Under the pieces are notes generated by a model. It was not told the origin of the DNA, ran no database searches, and worked only from the letters and a program-made list of their open reading frames with translations. A stretch of 64,000 nucleotides of DNA, taken from assembly GCA_029706075.1 (NCBI GenBank), contig JAINUG010000087.1, positions 3,466,929-3,530,928 of the forward strand, in the 5' to 3' direction. This stretch comes from Aldrovandia affinis (lineage: Eukaryota > Chordata > Actinopteri > Notacanthiformes > Halosauridae). Positions 1 through 11,600 of the stretch are shown here, in pieces (the stretch's first letter is position 1; the number at the start of each line of letters is the position of its first letter). The position numbers and the translations under genes were made by a program.

Positions 1-2426
1 AAATGTCAATGTAAATGTAAACCCCAAAAATGGGTGGAGCTACCATATGCTGTCACCTACGGACCAATCAAAAGACTACTCTCCACCATACAACACACCA
101 TAAATCATTCTTATCAGTGAGCCACTGATAACCCTGCTCTTCTTGTGGTTTACGATGTGTGCTCATTGCTACTCATGCCTGTTCATTCACCCCGCACCAC
201 AAATTGGGGATGCAAAAATTCAGCACAGGGCCCTCCCTAGCCAACCAAATCCTTTAAAGCTTTCATGGCATTTCCCATATAATAAACTGACTTACTGAAT
301 GATTGTATGGGAGATAAAGAAAAGTATATGGAGTGTCGCCAGTTGCAAGCCAGTCAAATTGAACAGGTGGAATAAGCAGTCACGTTAAGGAAGGTCATAC
401 AGTCACAGTCACAGGTAACAAGATGCAGAGAATCAGTCCAGGTGGCCTGGACAGAGCAGAACTATACCTCAGACACAAAAAGGGTACGGGGGTCGATCAC
501 ATCCAGGAAGTGTCTCAACCTGCCGGAGAAACAGCCCTAAAAGAGAGGATAGCCTGTTAGCTCTTTACGCTACGAACGTGTTTACAGAGATGCATGAGTG
601 GAAAGAAAGCAAAGATGTCATCATACCATGAAAGCACTGGCCTAATTTCCACTGTTCCGACTCAACAAAGAGTACATCTGTACACTGTACAAGAATACAG
701 TTTAGTTTAAACATTTGGCATACTGGCAGTAACGTTTTGCAAGGTATAAACAAAGATGTACAGGTAACTGCCAAAATAAAGAAAACGTCATCATAAAGTG
801 TCTTAATAGGGCGTTGGGCCACCATGAACCACCAGAACAGCTTCAGTGCACCTTAGCATAGATTCTATAAGTGTCTGGACCTATATTGGAGGGATGCAAC
901 ACCATTCTTCCACAATAAATTCCATTATTTTGTGTTTAGTTGATGGTGGTGTAAAATGCTGTCTCAGGAGATCTGGTGACTGAGATGGCCATGGCATACA
1001 TTGTTTTGTCTGGTAAGTCGCTCTGGATAAGACATCTAATTCTAACATTTAAGATGTTTAAAATGTAAAATGTTTTCAGGCTTATGAGACCATTCTGCTC
1101 GTGTCCTGCGGATGGGGGCATTGTCATCCTGGAAGAGACCACTCCCATCAGGATAGAAATACTTCACCAAAGGATGAAGATGATCATTCAGAATGGCTTT
1201 GTATTTATTGGTGTTTACCTTGCCCTCTAAGGGGTTGAATGGACCTAAACCATGCCAGGGAAATGCACCCCACACCATAACAGAGCCAAACACCATAATT
1301 TACTCAAGTGTTTCCTTTATTTTGGCAGTCACCTGTATATAAGGTGCAGGCAGCAGTACTGTATCCCTTTTACAGAGTGAGTATTTATGTAAATTTCATG
1401 AGAAGTATGCTAATCACAAACTGGTATTGCATGATAATGACAAAACTGGTAAAACCCAAATAAACAGGGGAGGCAAGTAAGCAAATGACAATCTAGTGTC
1501 AGTGAAATGACGTCAGTCCAGCAGTGTGATGGAAGATGTATACATTAGCATAGCCTCAAGGGTTTGTCACTGTGAAATCACTCCAGCGAGGCTCTTCATC
1601 AGCACTTCAGTTGTGAATATTCTATTCTATGGCCACTCAGGAATGGGTCAGGCTAGGCTGCAAGGAGAGAAACGCTTTCCCTTCCGGCCAACTGTAACCA
1701 CGATCTCACTAAAACAGACGGCTCGAGTACCATCTCCCCGTACAAATGAACGACTCTCCCTCAACTATAAGGCCACAGGCTGAAACTAGGTATTTTTCAA
1801 CTTACACAGATATCTTTTTATCATTTATTTATAACATTTGTACACACATAAAAATTGTAAAAATGGTCAACAAAGAGCAAACTTGCAATAATGTGATGCA
1901 ATTTCTCATCTATTCAACTAAAGAATGATTCAATTAAGATTCATGCTGCTGGTCTGATCTCCTGCATATTTTTTTTTCTTAACTATGTTTGGACAATAGG
2001 ATTTAATACTGTATTTTGTCATGAAAGCCTCGCATGAAATGACTTGCTAAATGGTTTCATAGCAAGCACAAATATTTCTCAATATAAAGCCTATATTTGT
2101 ACTTGACCCAGAGCGTTCTTCCTTCAAAGTTGCATTGCTATGGCAGCCATCTCAATGAAGAATAATTACACTGTAGCGCACGCACTGGTTAAAAAAATCT
2201 ACAAGACTGACTAAAAGTAAAAGTGTCATACAACGGATAAGGTTAATTTGAGTGAATTAAAACAAAACAATAAAAACAACACTATTCAAAGGAACTTTTA
2301 CTTATGCGCACCGATCAGCGGACCGAAAGAGCTTTCTCTAACAAATAATGAGATTCTCAAAACAAGCAAATCATGCGCTTGGTAAAATAAATAAATAAAT
2401 AAAACCCGTCTGAAAATGTGTTTTAC
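1..2426 (-). other. SFXN5 intron 1 (partial)
   Basis: This is non-coding sequence downstream of the SFXN5 exon 1 donor. Apart from the Tc1-like relic at 761-1335 it holds AT-rich unique-looking DNA. No open frame here resembles a sideroflexin exon on the minus strand or any gene on the plus strand. Confidence 0.6.
761..1335 (-). mobile_element. Tc1/mariner-like relic, 575 bp, with target-site TA and nested SINE tail
   Basis: The ends are inverted repeats: CAGGTAACTGCCAAAATAAA at 761 and its complement, with one or two changes, ending at 1335. Each end is flanked by TA, the Tc1/mariner target duplication. The minus frame at 1042-1296 reads like a Tc1 transposase core, including VMVWGAF and FQDDNAP around the second catalytic Asp. 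Most of the transposase is missing. A stretch at about 1010-1076 (GTCGCTCTGGATAAG...) is the tail of a SINE inserted inside. It is a dead, non-autonomous copy. Confidence 0.85.
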
Positions 2427-2483
2427 CTGGTCATAACGAGGTATTCCCAGCTGGAATGTGGGACAGGCTGCAGATTCCGCCAT
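2427..2483 (-). CDS. sfxn5: SFXN5 (sideroflexin-5), first coding exon, partial gene
   Basis: The minus strand starts ATG at 2483 and encodes MAESAACPTFQLGIPRYDQ (19 codons), then meets a consensus donor (CAG|GTAAAA) at phase 0. The segment FQLG-PR-Q resembles the start of human sideroflexin-5 as I recall it (FQLGKPRFQQ), the conserved entry to the sideroflexin fold. Sideroflexins are multi-pass mitochondrial inner-membrane proteins; SFXN1 carries serine and SFXN5 has been linked to citrate/amino-acid transport. No further SFXN5 exon was found in 1-2426, so the rest lies beyond the left edge; the human gene also has very long introns. Its position downstream of RAB11FIP5 in the same orientation matches the human order I remember. 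Little sequence is available, so the call rests on this short match plus synteny. Confidence 0.72.
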
Positions 2484-3079
2484 GACGCCGAAGAAGTATT
2501 ATTTATTAATGAAGTGAATTGCAAAACAGAATTTTAAAGAGGCGAACTACTCATTCACCGCTCCACTGCGAAACTAGTGGAGTAGTGATTAGCAATGGAT
2601 CATGGGAAATGAAGTTTATTGCCTCAGCTGTCTTCAGAGAAAAGACATAACAGTCGACGGACACAATGACTACAGGTCCCGCGCTATACCTTTGTATGCA
2701 GCATTGTGGAATATGTAGTTTGATTGCAGACATCGCTTCCGAATTCAGCCTGAACCCGGTCAGCGCTGGATTTGTCTCAACACGGTTGTGTTTTGGAGAG
2801 TGCTGTGAATGAATAGTTGTATTACTTCTTTAATGATTGATTTCATGATTTTTCAAAAGGAGATCTTCCTAAATCTCCTTCTCCTTCCGAAACATATTTG
2901 CAACAGTGATTACAGTGAAATAGAAATAGAAAGTGTAAATCAATAAGCAGCTGGATATTCTGCAGACAAGATATATATGAGAAATATATGAGCAAGAGAT
3001 TAGGGAAATAACAATAAACACATTTATAACCAATCATTTCCTGGGTAATATAACACAATGTTTATTGACTCTGTCCATT

Positions 3080-3480
3080 GTTGTTAATCATTCGTGATTG
3101 TTTACGGACCTGTTTGCACAGCTTACAGCCGGCTAGAAGGAGAGAGTGACAGAGAAGGAAGGAGAAGTCTTTCGGATGGGACATTAAACTAAGGTCCTGA
3201 CTCACTGTGGTCACTGAAGATCCCATGGCACTTATCGCAAAGAGTAGGGGATTCCCCAGTGTCATGGTGAAATTCCCAACATGCCTCTTTCAATCTGCCA
3301 CCTAATCATTCCGTTTAAATTGACTCAATAATGCCCTCCCCTCCACCTCAGCTGATGTGTGTTGAGCGTTCTGGTGCAAAATGACTGCCGTGCATCACCC
3401 AGGTACCTGCTACACATTGGTGATTGTTGAGGTAAGGCGCTTTGGGCTCCTTGAAAGGCACTATGTAATGTTCTATCTAA
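3080..3480. repeat. Interspersed repeat, LINE/SINE tail type, unclassified
   Basis: The block runs from the 'ACTGAAGATCCCATGGCACTTATCGC' neighbourhood (3217 on) through 'GCGCTTTGGGCTCCTTGAAAGGC' (3438 on). I recognise it as a repeat often seen in fish and other vertebrate genomes at the 3' end of retroelements. The family name was not determined. Confidence 0.5.
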
Positions 3481-4769
3481 GTTGACAGTGGGGAAGCCAA
3501 TGGAGGAGAGAAGCACTCCAAGGTCAGTTGTCCAGTCATCTCGTAGCACAGAGAATGAAGCTACATCCACATTATTTTCCTCAATTTTTAAACGAATATC
3601 ACACATTAGTGCTCCTGACAGTTATAAAAAAGGGGTATTTCACAAAGCAGGATGAAGGAGTTTGCTAAAATTTTGGAAATATTTTTGAATTGGATGAAAT
3701 CCAGTTGAATGAAGTCCTGAGTTATTGCAATATATTTCCTTAAGTTAGCCGGATAAGTCCTTAATCCTGCTCGACCCTTCCAAAAGCAGGACCACATTAT
3801 AAACTCTTTCTCTCTTCCTTGCTTTTCCAGAAATGTTTGACTGAACTGAGGCACCCTCTTCGAGTACGTTTTGTAAGTCTGTAGGAATGACACCAGAGGA
3901 GCCAGGCATTCACTCAAACATGACAGGAACAAAATCAGTCACTTATTCTGGACTGGCTGCGGAGAAACTCGCCAAAGAATCACTCACCAGAAAACAGTTT
4001 GCAAGCTTTCCTGTTCAATTTTACACCCCGGTACAGGGGATGGTTTGAAATCATTTGCAGTATTGGGTCACGTTTTCTACTCCCATACGGCAGGACAGAT
4101 CTAGTGTTTTTCTTCACAAACAAAGGAACAAAATAGAATTTGTTCAGGAAGAACATTATTAGTGAAACTCTATAGTGTAATATATCCCATTTGATGTTAT
4201 CTATGGATCAATTCCGTGATGATTTTTGTCAAATCCATGTCCAAAAGTCACATGAAATTCATGTCAGGTGTATGTTTGAGTTTTCAGATCATGGTGAGGC
4301 CAAACCTTGTCAAGTTTCTGTTCAAATCCATGTGCTGCAGTGTGCGTGACCTTTATTCAATGTGACCGCTGAGTGTTCATCCTCACCAAATGTTTAAAAA
4401 TGTATTTTACTGAATGTCTAATGTGCATGGGACTAATGTGCAAGTGGTGTTTAATGATTACTTACAATTTGTAACTGTAACAGCACTTATTTAAAATGTG
4501 CCATTTTTATCTTGTGTTAAATTTGTCATGTTTTTACAATTTGCTAAAGCAGCAAACATTTAATTCAAGGTAGGAATGAAGTCTGCTTATATTGTTTCCT
4601 GTGGGGAAATTATGGGGAAATTATGACAAAAACCACTGAACCAGGATCTACTGCACCAGCGTAAAACTGTACTCTGACATAATTAGTGTTTGATGACAGG
4701 TTATATATCAAAAAACATTGAGCTGATCCAGTCAGCAGCAATTTGATCAGTTCTTGAGGTCTACACTGC

Positions 4770-5449
4770 CCTCTTGTGGATGCCAAGAGAATACCACACC
4801 GGGTTCCATTCATGTCAGCTAAGGCTACAGTGGCACAGGCACAGGCTCACCAAAACTGGACAGTTGAAGTTTGGAAAAACGTTGCCAGGTCTGACAAATC
4901 TCGATTTCTGCTGGATGCAGATGGTAGGGTCAAATTTGAGAATGAATCCATCCTGCCTTGTGTCAACGGTTCAGGCTGGTGGTGGTGGTGGTGTATGTCT
5001 TGGCACACATTAGGCCCCTTAATACCAATTGAGCATTGTTTAAATGCCACAGCCTACCTGAGTCTTGGCTGACCAGGCACAATATATGGCCAGTCACCAA
5101 ATGGCTACATCCAGCAGGATAGTGTCACAAAGCACACGTCATCTCAAGCTGGTTCCACGAACATGACAATGAGTTCAGTGTACTCCAATGGCCTCCACAT
5201 TCACCAGATCTCAGTCCAATAGAGCACTTTTGGGATGTGGTGGAACGGGAGATTCGCAACATGAATGTGCAGCCGACAAATCTGCAGCAACTGCGTGACG
5301 CTATCATGTCAACATGGACCAGAATCTCAGGAATGTTTCCAGCACCATGTTGAATCCATGCCACAAAGAATTCAGGCTGTTCTGGGGGCAAAAGAGGGGT
5401 CCTACCGAGTACTAGAAAGGTGTACCTAATAAAGTGGCCACTGAATGTA
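4770..5449 (+). pseudogene. Broken Tc1/mariner transposase (3' half) with right end
   Basis: The plus-strand frame starting near 4776 shows a Tc1-type run with WKNVARSDKSRFLL (catalytic-D region). After a frame change, the sequence from about 5171 reads WPPHSPDLSPIEHFWD, the hallmark around the final catalytic Glu of the DDE triad. It ends with GGTGTACCTAATAAAGTGGC, a terminal motif common in one fish Tc1-like family, at 5420-5439. The 5' half and left inverted repeat are missing and frames are disrupted, so it is not functional. It sits between SFXN5 and RAB11FIP5. Confidence 0.85.
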
Positions 5450-5601
5450 TTTCATAACCAAAATGATTGGTTTGTACTGAATTTTTCACATTATTTTTCA
5501 TTCTAGCTTGGCTTCATTTCATTGCCCACATTTGTGAGAATCAGTTTAAGTTAATCCTTCTGCACATTAAATACCATACACTTAAGGGTGAAAAGCAGTT
5601 C

Positions 5602-5607
5602 TTTATT
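5602..5607 (-). terminator. Candidate polyadenylation signal for RAB11FIP5
   Basis: On the minus strand an AATAAA hexamer is followed downstream by a moderately GT-rich stretch, about 2.8 kb past the stop codon. A second AATAAA lies near 6505-6510 and would give a 3' UTR of about 1.9 kb. Neither can be chosen without transcript data. Confidence 0.3.
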
Positions 5608-7127
5608 TCACACCACAGTGCCTAAGTCATACATTTGTTGTGTATGAGAACCATATCCTGGGAGTGTCATATACAACCAACATAGAGAAAATTGAACACT
5701 GAACGCATGGGATTCTGGGAACACGAATGGCTGAAAAAAACAGTCCAACAAAGATTGAATAAAAATAAATAAATTATACATTTTCTCATGTGTTTAACCA
5801 TCTTAACTGCAGGGCACTAAAGGTAACTGACGTTTGAAAATGACGCATATGCTACACTACAACATTTCCATTTTCGAATGCTGTCCCTGATACATGACTG
5901 TACTCCCAATTTTCATATTCAGGGTTCACACAGCCTGCGGTGACGGACTTGCCACATGAAGGCTGATATTATTTGCAGACAACTGAAATAAAACGTGTCT
6001 GGAAATATTCCAAATTAGTAGCTTTTCCAAATTAATGAACAATGATGTAGGGTTCATTTCACTTAAAAGTGCACACAATAATTTAACAAAAAAAAAAAAA
6101 GGGTTTCACATTGGTGTATGTCACAAAGAATACGTGCATGCTACAACAGTAATGTGCATCGATAGTAACCTTACATTTGCATCATTACCGCAAGGCCATG
6201 AGTGTCAGGAGACCAAATGAGACACACAGACCGAAGTGAAAAAAACAAACACAATCGAAGTCTGCACAAGGGGGTGTGGTGGCTCTTTTGAGGACTCCAT
6301 CGCAAATATCCTCAGAATCTGCAGGTTTAATCGCTTTTTAAAAGGAATACAATCATAAAACAGGTAACAGAATCCAAACCTAAACTAACCTAACTAGAGT
6401 TGTGTTTCTAACAAGAGCTGTGTGTAATGGGAAACGTAGAGTAGTCAATGCATCTGCATCCCAAACCAAACTTGGATCGAGGAAATAACATCTAATTGGA
6501 AGCCTTTATTTGCAAAGTGCTGGAGAGAATTTCAACAAAGATAAACAGTTAACAAACATGAATGAACTGAAAGAAAATATACCGTGTAACAGAATCACAT
6601 TAACGCTTAATGTGACTTCATTCAACCAAACCCACTTGTTCCTCACCCTACATGAATTCCCTGGACCACATAAACAAAATGGCCAAACTAAACTGCACAG
6701 TATAACTGGAGACAAGCATAGATTCCGTTTCTTAATGGCTATGTTATCAAGAGGCAGCTGCTGTTGCAGTCACTTGGTTGAAAGTGGTAAGTAGCTGGTC
6801 ATTAAGACCCTTTAAAGCACCTTATTGTGTGATAAAATTGTACAAAAAAGGCAACACAACTACTGCATTTGATTTTGGCCTATGCTGCATACATTGCAGT
6901 TTTAAAAAGCGCAATCAGGAGTGAAATAGGCCTCCAACACCAACATACCTGCATGGGCCTTTTATGTATAAATAGGAATTAATACTGTGCCAACACATAT
7001 ATACCATACATACACCGTAGTTGAGGTTACAATTTTTACAGTGAATTTTTGGGATAGATTACGATGCACTTTTAAGTGCGTTGTTCTATTTCTGGAAGCA
7101 TGGAAGGGAGGTAGTGAGCAATAAACA

Positions 7128-7155
7128 AAATAAAAATAAAAATAAAAATAAAATT
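7128..7155. repeat. (AAATA)n-type microsatellite
   Basis: Five to six short A-rich units (AAAATAAAAATAAAAATAAA) lie in the presumed RAB11FIP5 3' UTR. Confidence 0.8.
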
Positions 7156-8428
7156 ATACATTTATATACATTTTGACATGGAATGCATATAATCTTGAGA
7201 AAAGAACCATCGAGTAAAAAAACAATCAAAAAACAAATATCTTTTCAACAAAAACCCCCATTATCATTCACAAAACTTGATGTTTTGTAAATGTGTAGGT
7301 ATCATTCAACTGTAAATTCCCCAGTACTGTATCATACTTTGCATATTCAAAGTATGGCTTCATTTATAGGCTCAGTCACATATTCTTAGAAACACAGCCA
7401 GGTGCTGAACTATTGCATCAAATGTTCATAAATCAAATGTCAAATAAATAAACAAGAACCAACAAAAATATAAAATAAGGCAGCATTTGGCAATTCCATA
7501 TGGCATATATGGTATTAAACATCTACCTTCCTTTTTGTACACATGAAAGCATGGAAAGCGATAGACGTGCAGGCAGGATAGGGGGCGTGTTCAAAGGGGA
7601 GGGATGCAGAGCCAGCCAATCACAGCCAGTTCTGAGACCTTTTGCTAGAATTGTACAAGAGCTGTGTCAACAGTGCAGGGGAAATACCACAGGAAGCAAA
7701 GGATTTAGACTTGGAGAGAGGCTCCGGTGGACAATGCATCTCTGTATCACAATGTCCAAGTGCATCCCAGAGGTTGTGCACTCCACGTGTTGTTTTTTTA
7801 GTTTTTAGGCAAACAAAATGAAATGAAGGAAACAAAATGAACAACGAAATGAACGGGCCTTGAGTGAAACAAAGACTTAAGACTTAAGACTATGTGAATT
7901 ATTCCCCCATGAGCAGAGATCTAAGAACGCTGTCTGAGCTCTGGGGATTTGAACGAGGGTTTGGTGCATGTTTGGCACGCAATGGCTCATTTGGGCTTGA
8001 GATGAGATATTTACAAAAGCAAAGGGTGGCCAGTCGCTTCAGAGGGCAAGGAAAAGCAATGTTAATAAAGTTCTTATTTTTTTAACAGGGAAGAGCCCAC
8101 CGATGTTAGTGCTTGCTTGACCACTAACATCTGAAAACTGTGCGTTTAACACAGTGTGGTTAACACAGCTGGGTAATGTAATGAAAACGAATCATTTTCA
8201 TCTGGACCGTCGATGTCATCCAACCACCCTGATCCCTCCCCTCCTCCCGCAGTAACCCGACCTCCTCTACATCCATACCCTTCATAAAAGCCTAATGCCA
8301 AGGAGGTAAGCATGCAAACTCATTTCTCCTATCCTGAGTCCACATTGAAAGGGCAGTATAGTAGTAAGGAAAATAGGGGTCACAAGGTCAGTGGGTGTGG
8401 CTTTGGGCCCCCGCCCCAGCCCCTGCCC

Positions 8429-8686
8429 TCACTTGAACCTGGAGCGCACTTGCAGCAGCGTGGGCGTCTGCTCCATGATGCGCACCAGCAGCCGGTCGAT
8501 GTAGTCCTCCATGTCCCGCACTTGTAACTTCATCTTCTTCAGCTCCACCTCCCGTTTCTCCAGCAACACGCCCTGCTTCTCAAACTCCTCCCCCTGCTTT
8601 TCGAGCTCCGCCTCCCGCTGCAGCAGCAGAGCGACGATTTCGTTGTTGGTCAAGTGGCCATACCGGGCGGTGCTCTCTGAAAGAGA
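8429..8686 (-). CDS. rab11fip5: RAB11FIP5 exon 6 (Rab11-binding domain, stop)
   Basis: The acceptor GAACAG|TCTC at phase 0 leads into 85 codons and a TGA at 8431-8429. [15 protein letters not shown] and [19 protein letters not shown] form the C-terminal Rab-binding domain, a parallel coiled coil that binds two Rab11-GTP molecules. Between them runs a charged helix with residues spaced every seven (L, F, L, L at exon codons 28, 35, 42, 49). This segment looks 21 residues longer than in human FIP5 as I recall it. The protein ends VRSRFK. Confidence 0.93.
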   Translation of the reverse strand, partial: SLSESTARYGHLTNNEIVALLLQREAELEKQGEEFEKQGVLLEKREVELKKMKLQVRDMEDYIDRLLVRIMEQTPTLLQVRSRFK

Positions 8687-11600
8687 CTGTTCAGGTGGGA
8701 TGGGGACAGAGACGTGTATTTAGAGACGTTCACCGTCACAAACAGGGGTTACTCATCTTGAGGCAACATTGCATTTTGCTGGATAATTATTGGGTGATCA
8801 CCTCTGCAAGCAAGATATTTATTCATTCTGTTGTTCTGTTAATAAGCTAATCATGCATTCAAGTTAAACATTCCGAACTCAGCTCATATATGTTTCACAT
8901 AGCTCATGGATGTCGTCTTGCACTTTGGAGACATACAGGTTCTCTAGAATTGCGATATTGCTCAAGGGTCAAGCTACTGGCCTACTTGGCTGAGGGGAAA
9001 CATACTGTACATAGACAAGAAAGTGTTCAATGTGGAATGGTTTGCCAGTTTTATCGCTGGCCCATTGTCACGGTGAAACAGATCCATAGAAGTAGGTCAC
9101 TGGCTTTTAATTAGCAAGCTGAGGAAGAGAATGCCCAGGGGTCCCGTCAGTCAGTGAGCCACACAGCCTAATGAAAAAACACTCTCCTTTCTGAGTCCTA
9201 CTCACCCACTACACAGACTTTACACATATCAAGAAGCCTCCTTTGTTTATCCAGTAATTCATCCACCAGCTAAAAGCGGACAACATTAAATGATCTCAAA
9301 CAAGTAATTAATCATATAACAAAAAGCGGTTGACCTTAATTCATGTCAGATCAGTGATTAATAGAGTAACTAAGACTATGCTGTTCACAGACACTAAATA
9401 CATTTGTATAAATACACACATTCTTAGCGCATAATTAATCATTTTATTAATGCTATGTGTTTAAATTAGGAAATGTGGCAATACTTTGAAAATACTCCAT
9501 ATTTTGGATTTCATATTTTGCAATACACTGACATACAGGTACCTGCCAAAATAAAGGAAACACCAACATAAAGTGTCTCAATAGGGCGTTGGGCTACCAC
9601 AAGCCACCAGAGCAGCTTCAATGCACCTTGGCATAGGTTCTACAAGTGTCTGGAACTCTACTGGAGGGACGCAACACAATTCTACCATGAGAAATTACAT
9701 AATTTGGTGTTTTGTTGATGGTGGTGGAAAATTCTGTCTCAAGCACCGCTCCAGAATATCCCATGCGTGCAATTGAGACCACTCAACTCTACAACAGCTT
9801 CAAGGCCTACCTTATTCCTCTCAGCCTCAGGCTCGCCTTGCTGGGACGCCCGCCCAGGGTGAATGGTGGACTTGAGCTTCTCCAGTCCGCTGGCGAGGAC
9901 TGAGCGGCCCTCCGGCTTCTTTTCTCCCTGGGGGGCTGGAGCGTTCAGTGGCTTCACTGGGTGGGGGCTGAAGGGGAAAAGTTACTGAGGATAAGAGTGG
10001 GAATCGGACACATTGCCATGGAAACAGATCCCAGCCAAGCTTAGCTCAAAGAAACTATTGAGCTAAGCTTCATAGTCTTTCTTAAGTAGAACATGGGAGA
10101 GCAGTTCCAGGCCACATGACAGATTTGATAAATACAGAAACTTTCGGTCTGCAACTCCCGTGGTATGGAATATCATGTCACATTATGGCATGCAAGAATC
10201 AGATTTGGAGTGGAGATAAAAAAAGACACCCTCCATCCCTTTCAGACCGGCACTGCTCACCCATGACTTTAGAGGTACCCAGAAATCACAAATGCATTGT
10301 TTTTCTCCTGACCGATGCTAATGAATCAGAGAGAGAGAGGGTGAGACAGAGTGAGAGAGAAAGAAAGAAAAACTAAAAAGAGGGAGAGAGAAATAAAGAG
10401 TAGAGTGAGAGAGGAAAAGACTAATAAAGAGTGAGTTTGACAAAGACATAATGTGGGCAAAAGAGAGAGGAGGGGAGAGAGAGAGAGAGAGAGAGAGCAG
10501 AGAGAGCAAAAGAGGTGAGCCTGGTGATTAGAAAAGCAGGTTGTTGAGCCAGTGAAGGTTGGAAAGAAAGATGCTGAGGAAGGAGGCGGACCCGATGCTT
10601 GATTGACAGCTCTGCACAATGGATGTCTCTTGTTCCATGCGCCAAGTGCACAGGGATCAATATAGCACTTTGTGAAAACACAATAACACAGCCCTAAGGT
10701 GAAATAAGCACAGCAAATAAGCACAGAAATTGACAATTGAAAACCTTCCACGATTCAACATTCACTGGAAGTTCACTTGACATTGATGGGTGAGACATTC
10801 ACCAAACACAGGGAGTCAAACTATTCCTTTTTGCGCAGCAGAAACAGGCAGAAATCAGAAGTATAAACATTTATTGCACAGAATATGGAACCATTGCAGA
10901 CTAAACCAGCTGTAAGCACACAATAGTAAACCCAGTGGCTGCTGCATCTATGCTTATAACTTTTAAAAGTACATTTCCAGATGGTGTTCCCCAAGCTCAT
11001 AGAGGGTGACCTGCATACTCACTGTGTCGGAAGAGTACACTTAATATGGCAGCTGGTGCAGGCAGACTGCAGGCGCCCGACCGCCCACAGGAGGCACTGT
11101 TGTGCAAGGAGATGAGGACATTCTTGCTGACTGAGCCCCTCCCTCTCTGGATTAACCACTTAACCGTGAACACATTATGGCTTGAAAGACTAACTAGAAT
11201 CAGTTATGTGTGTGCTTCAATCATCCCCTGTTCAACGTGTCATTCCACCGCAGGTATAAAATGAGTCTCTAAAACCTTCAGGACTGTGGATATCCAGGAC
11301 GAGGACCTTCTGACCCCGACCCCCCTAGTGGTACTGGTCAAAGAATTATGATCCGTCACAAATCTGTCAAAAAGCAATTTCCAACTAATGTGCATTCACA
11401 GCCTTCACTCAAATAATGAACAACTACACTGTTTTTCGATCCAATCAGCTCCTTCCTGCAGCTCAGGGCAATAAAAAACATTAACTCCCCCAATTTCTAC
11501 AGTCATCACATATATTATATCTTCCCGTCCAAAAATCAGATACTCTTTCAGCTTTCAGGACAGTGCTCAAATGCTCAAATTGCTCAGTGTCCAATAAAGA

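Larger units (their letters stand above)
2484..8428. other. Intergenic region plus probable RAB11FIP5 3' UTR
   Basis: No supported coding exon lies here. The left 300 bases are the SFXN5 leader/promoter side, with moderate GC. Repeats sit at about 3080-3480 and 4770-5450. The stretch right of about 5600 has no repeat I recognise and probably includes the RAB11FIP5 3' UTR, which begins after the stop at 8429. An AAATAAA pentamer-like tract lies at 7128-7155. Confidence 0.5.

Noticed and set aside
4847-5050. Minus-strand frame with a His run
   Set aside because: Antisense of a broken Tc1 transposase containing a GGT repeat.
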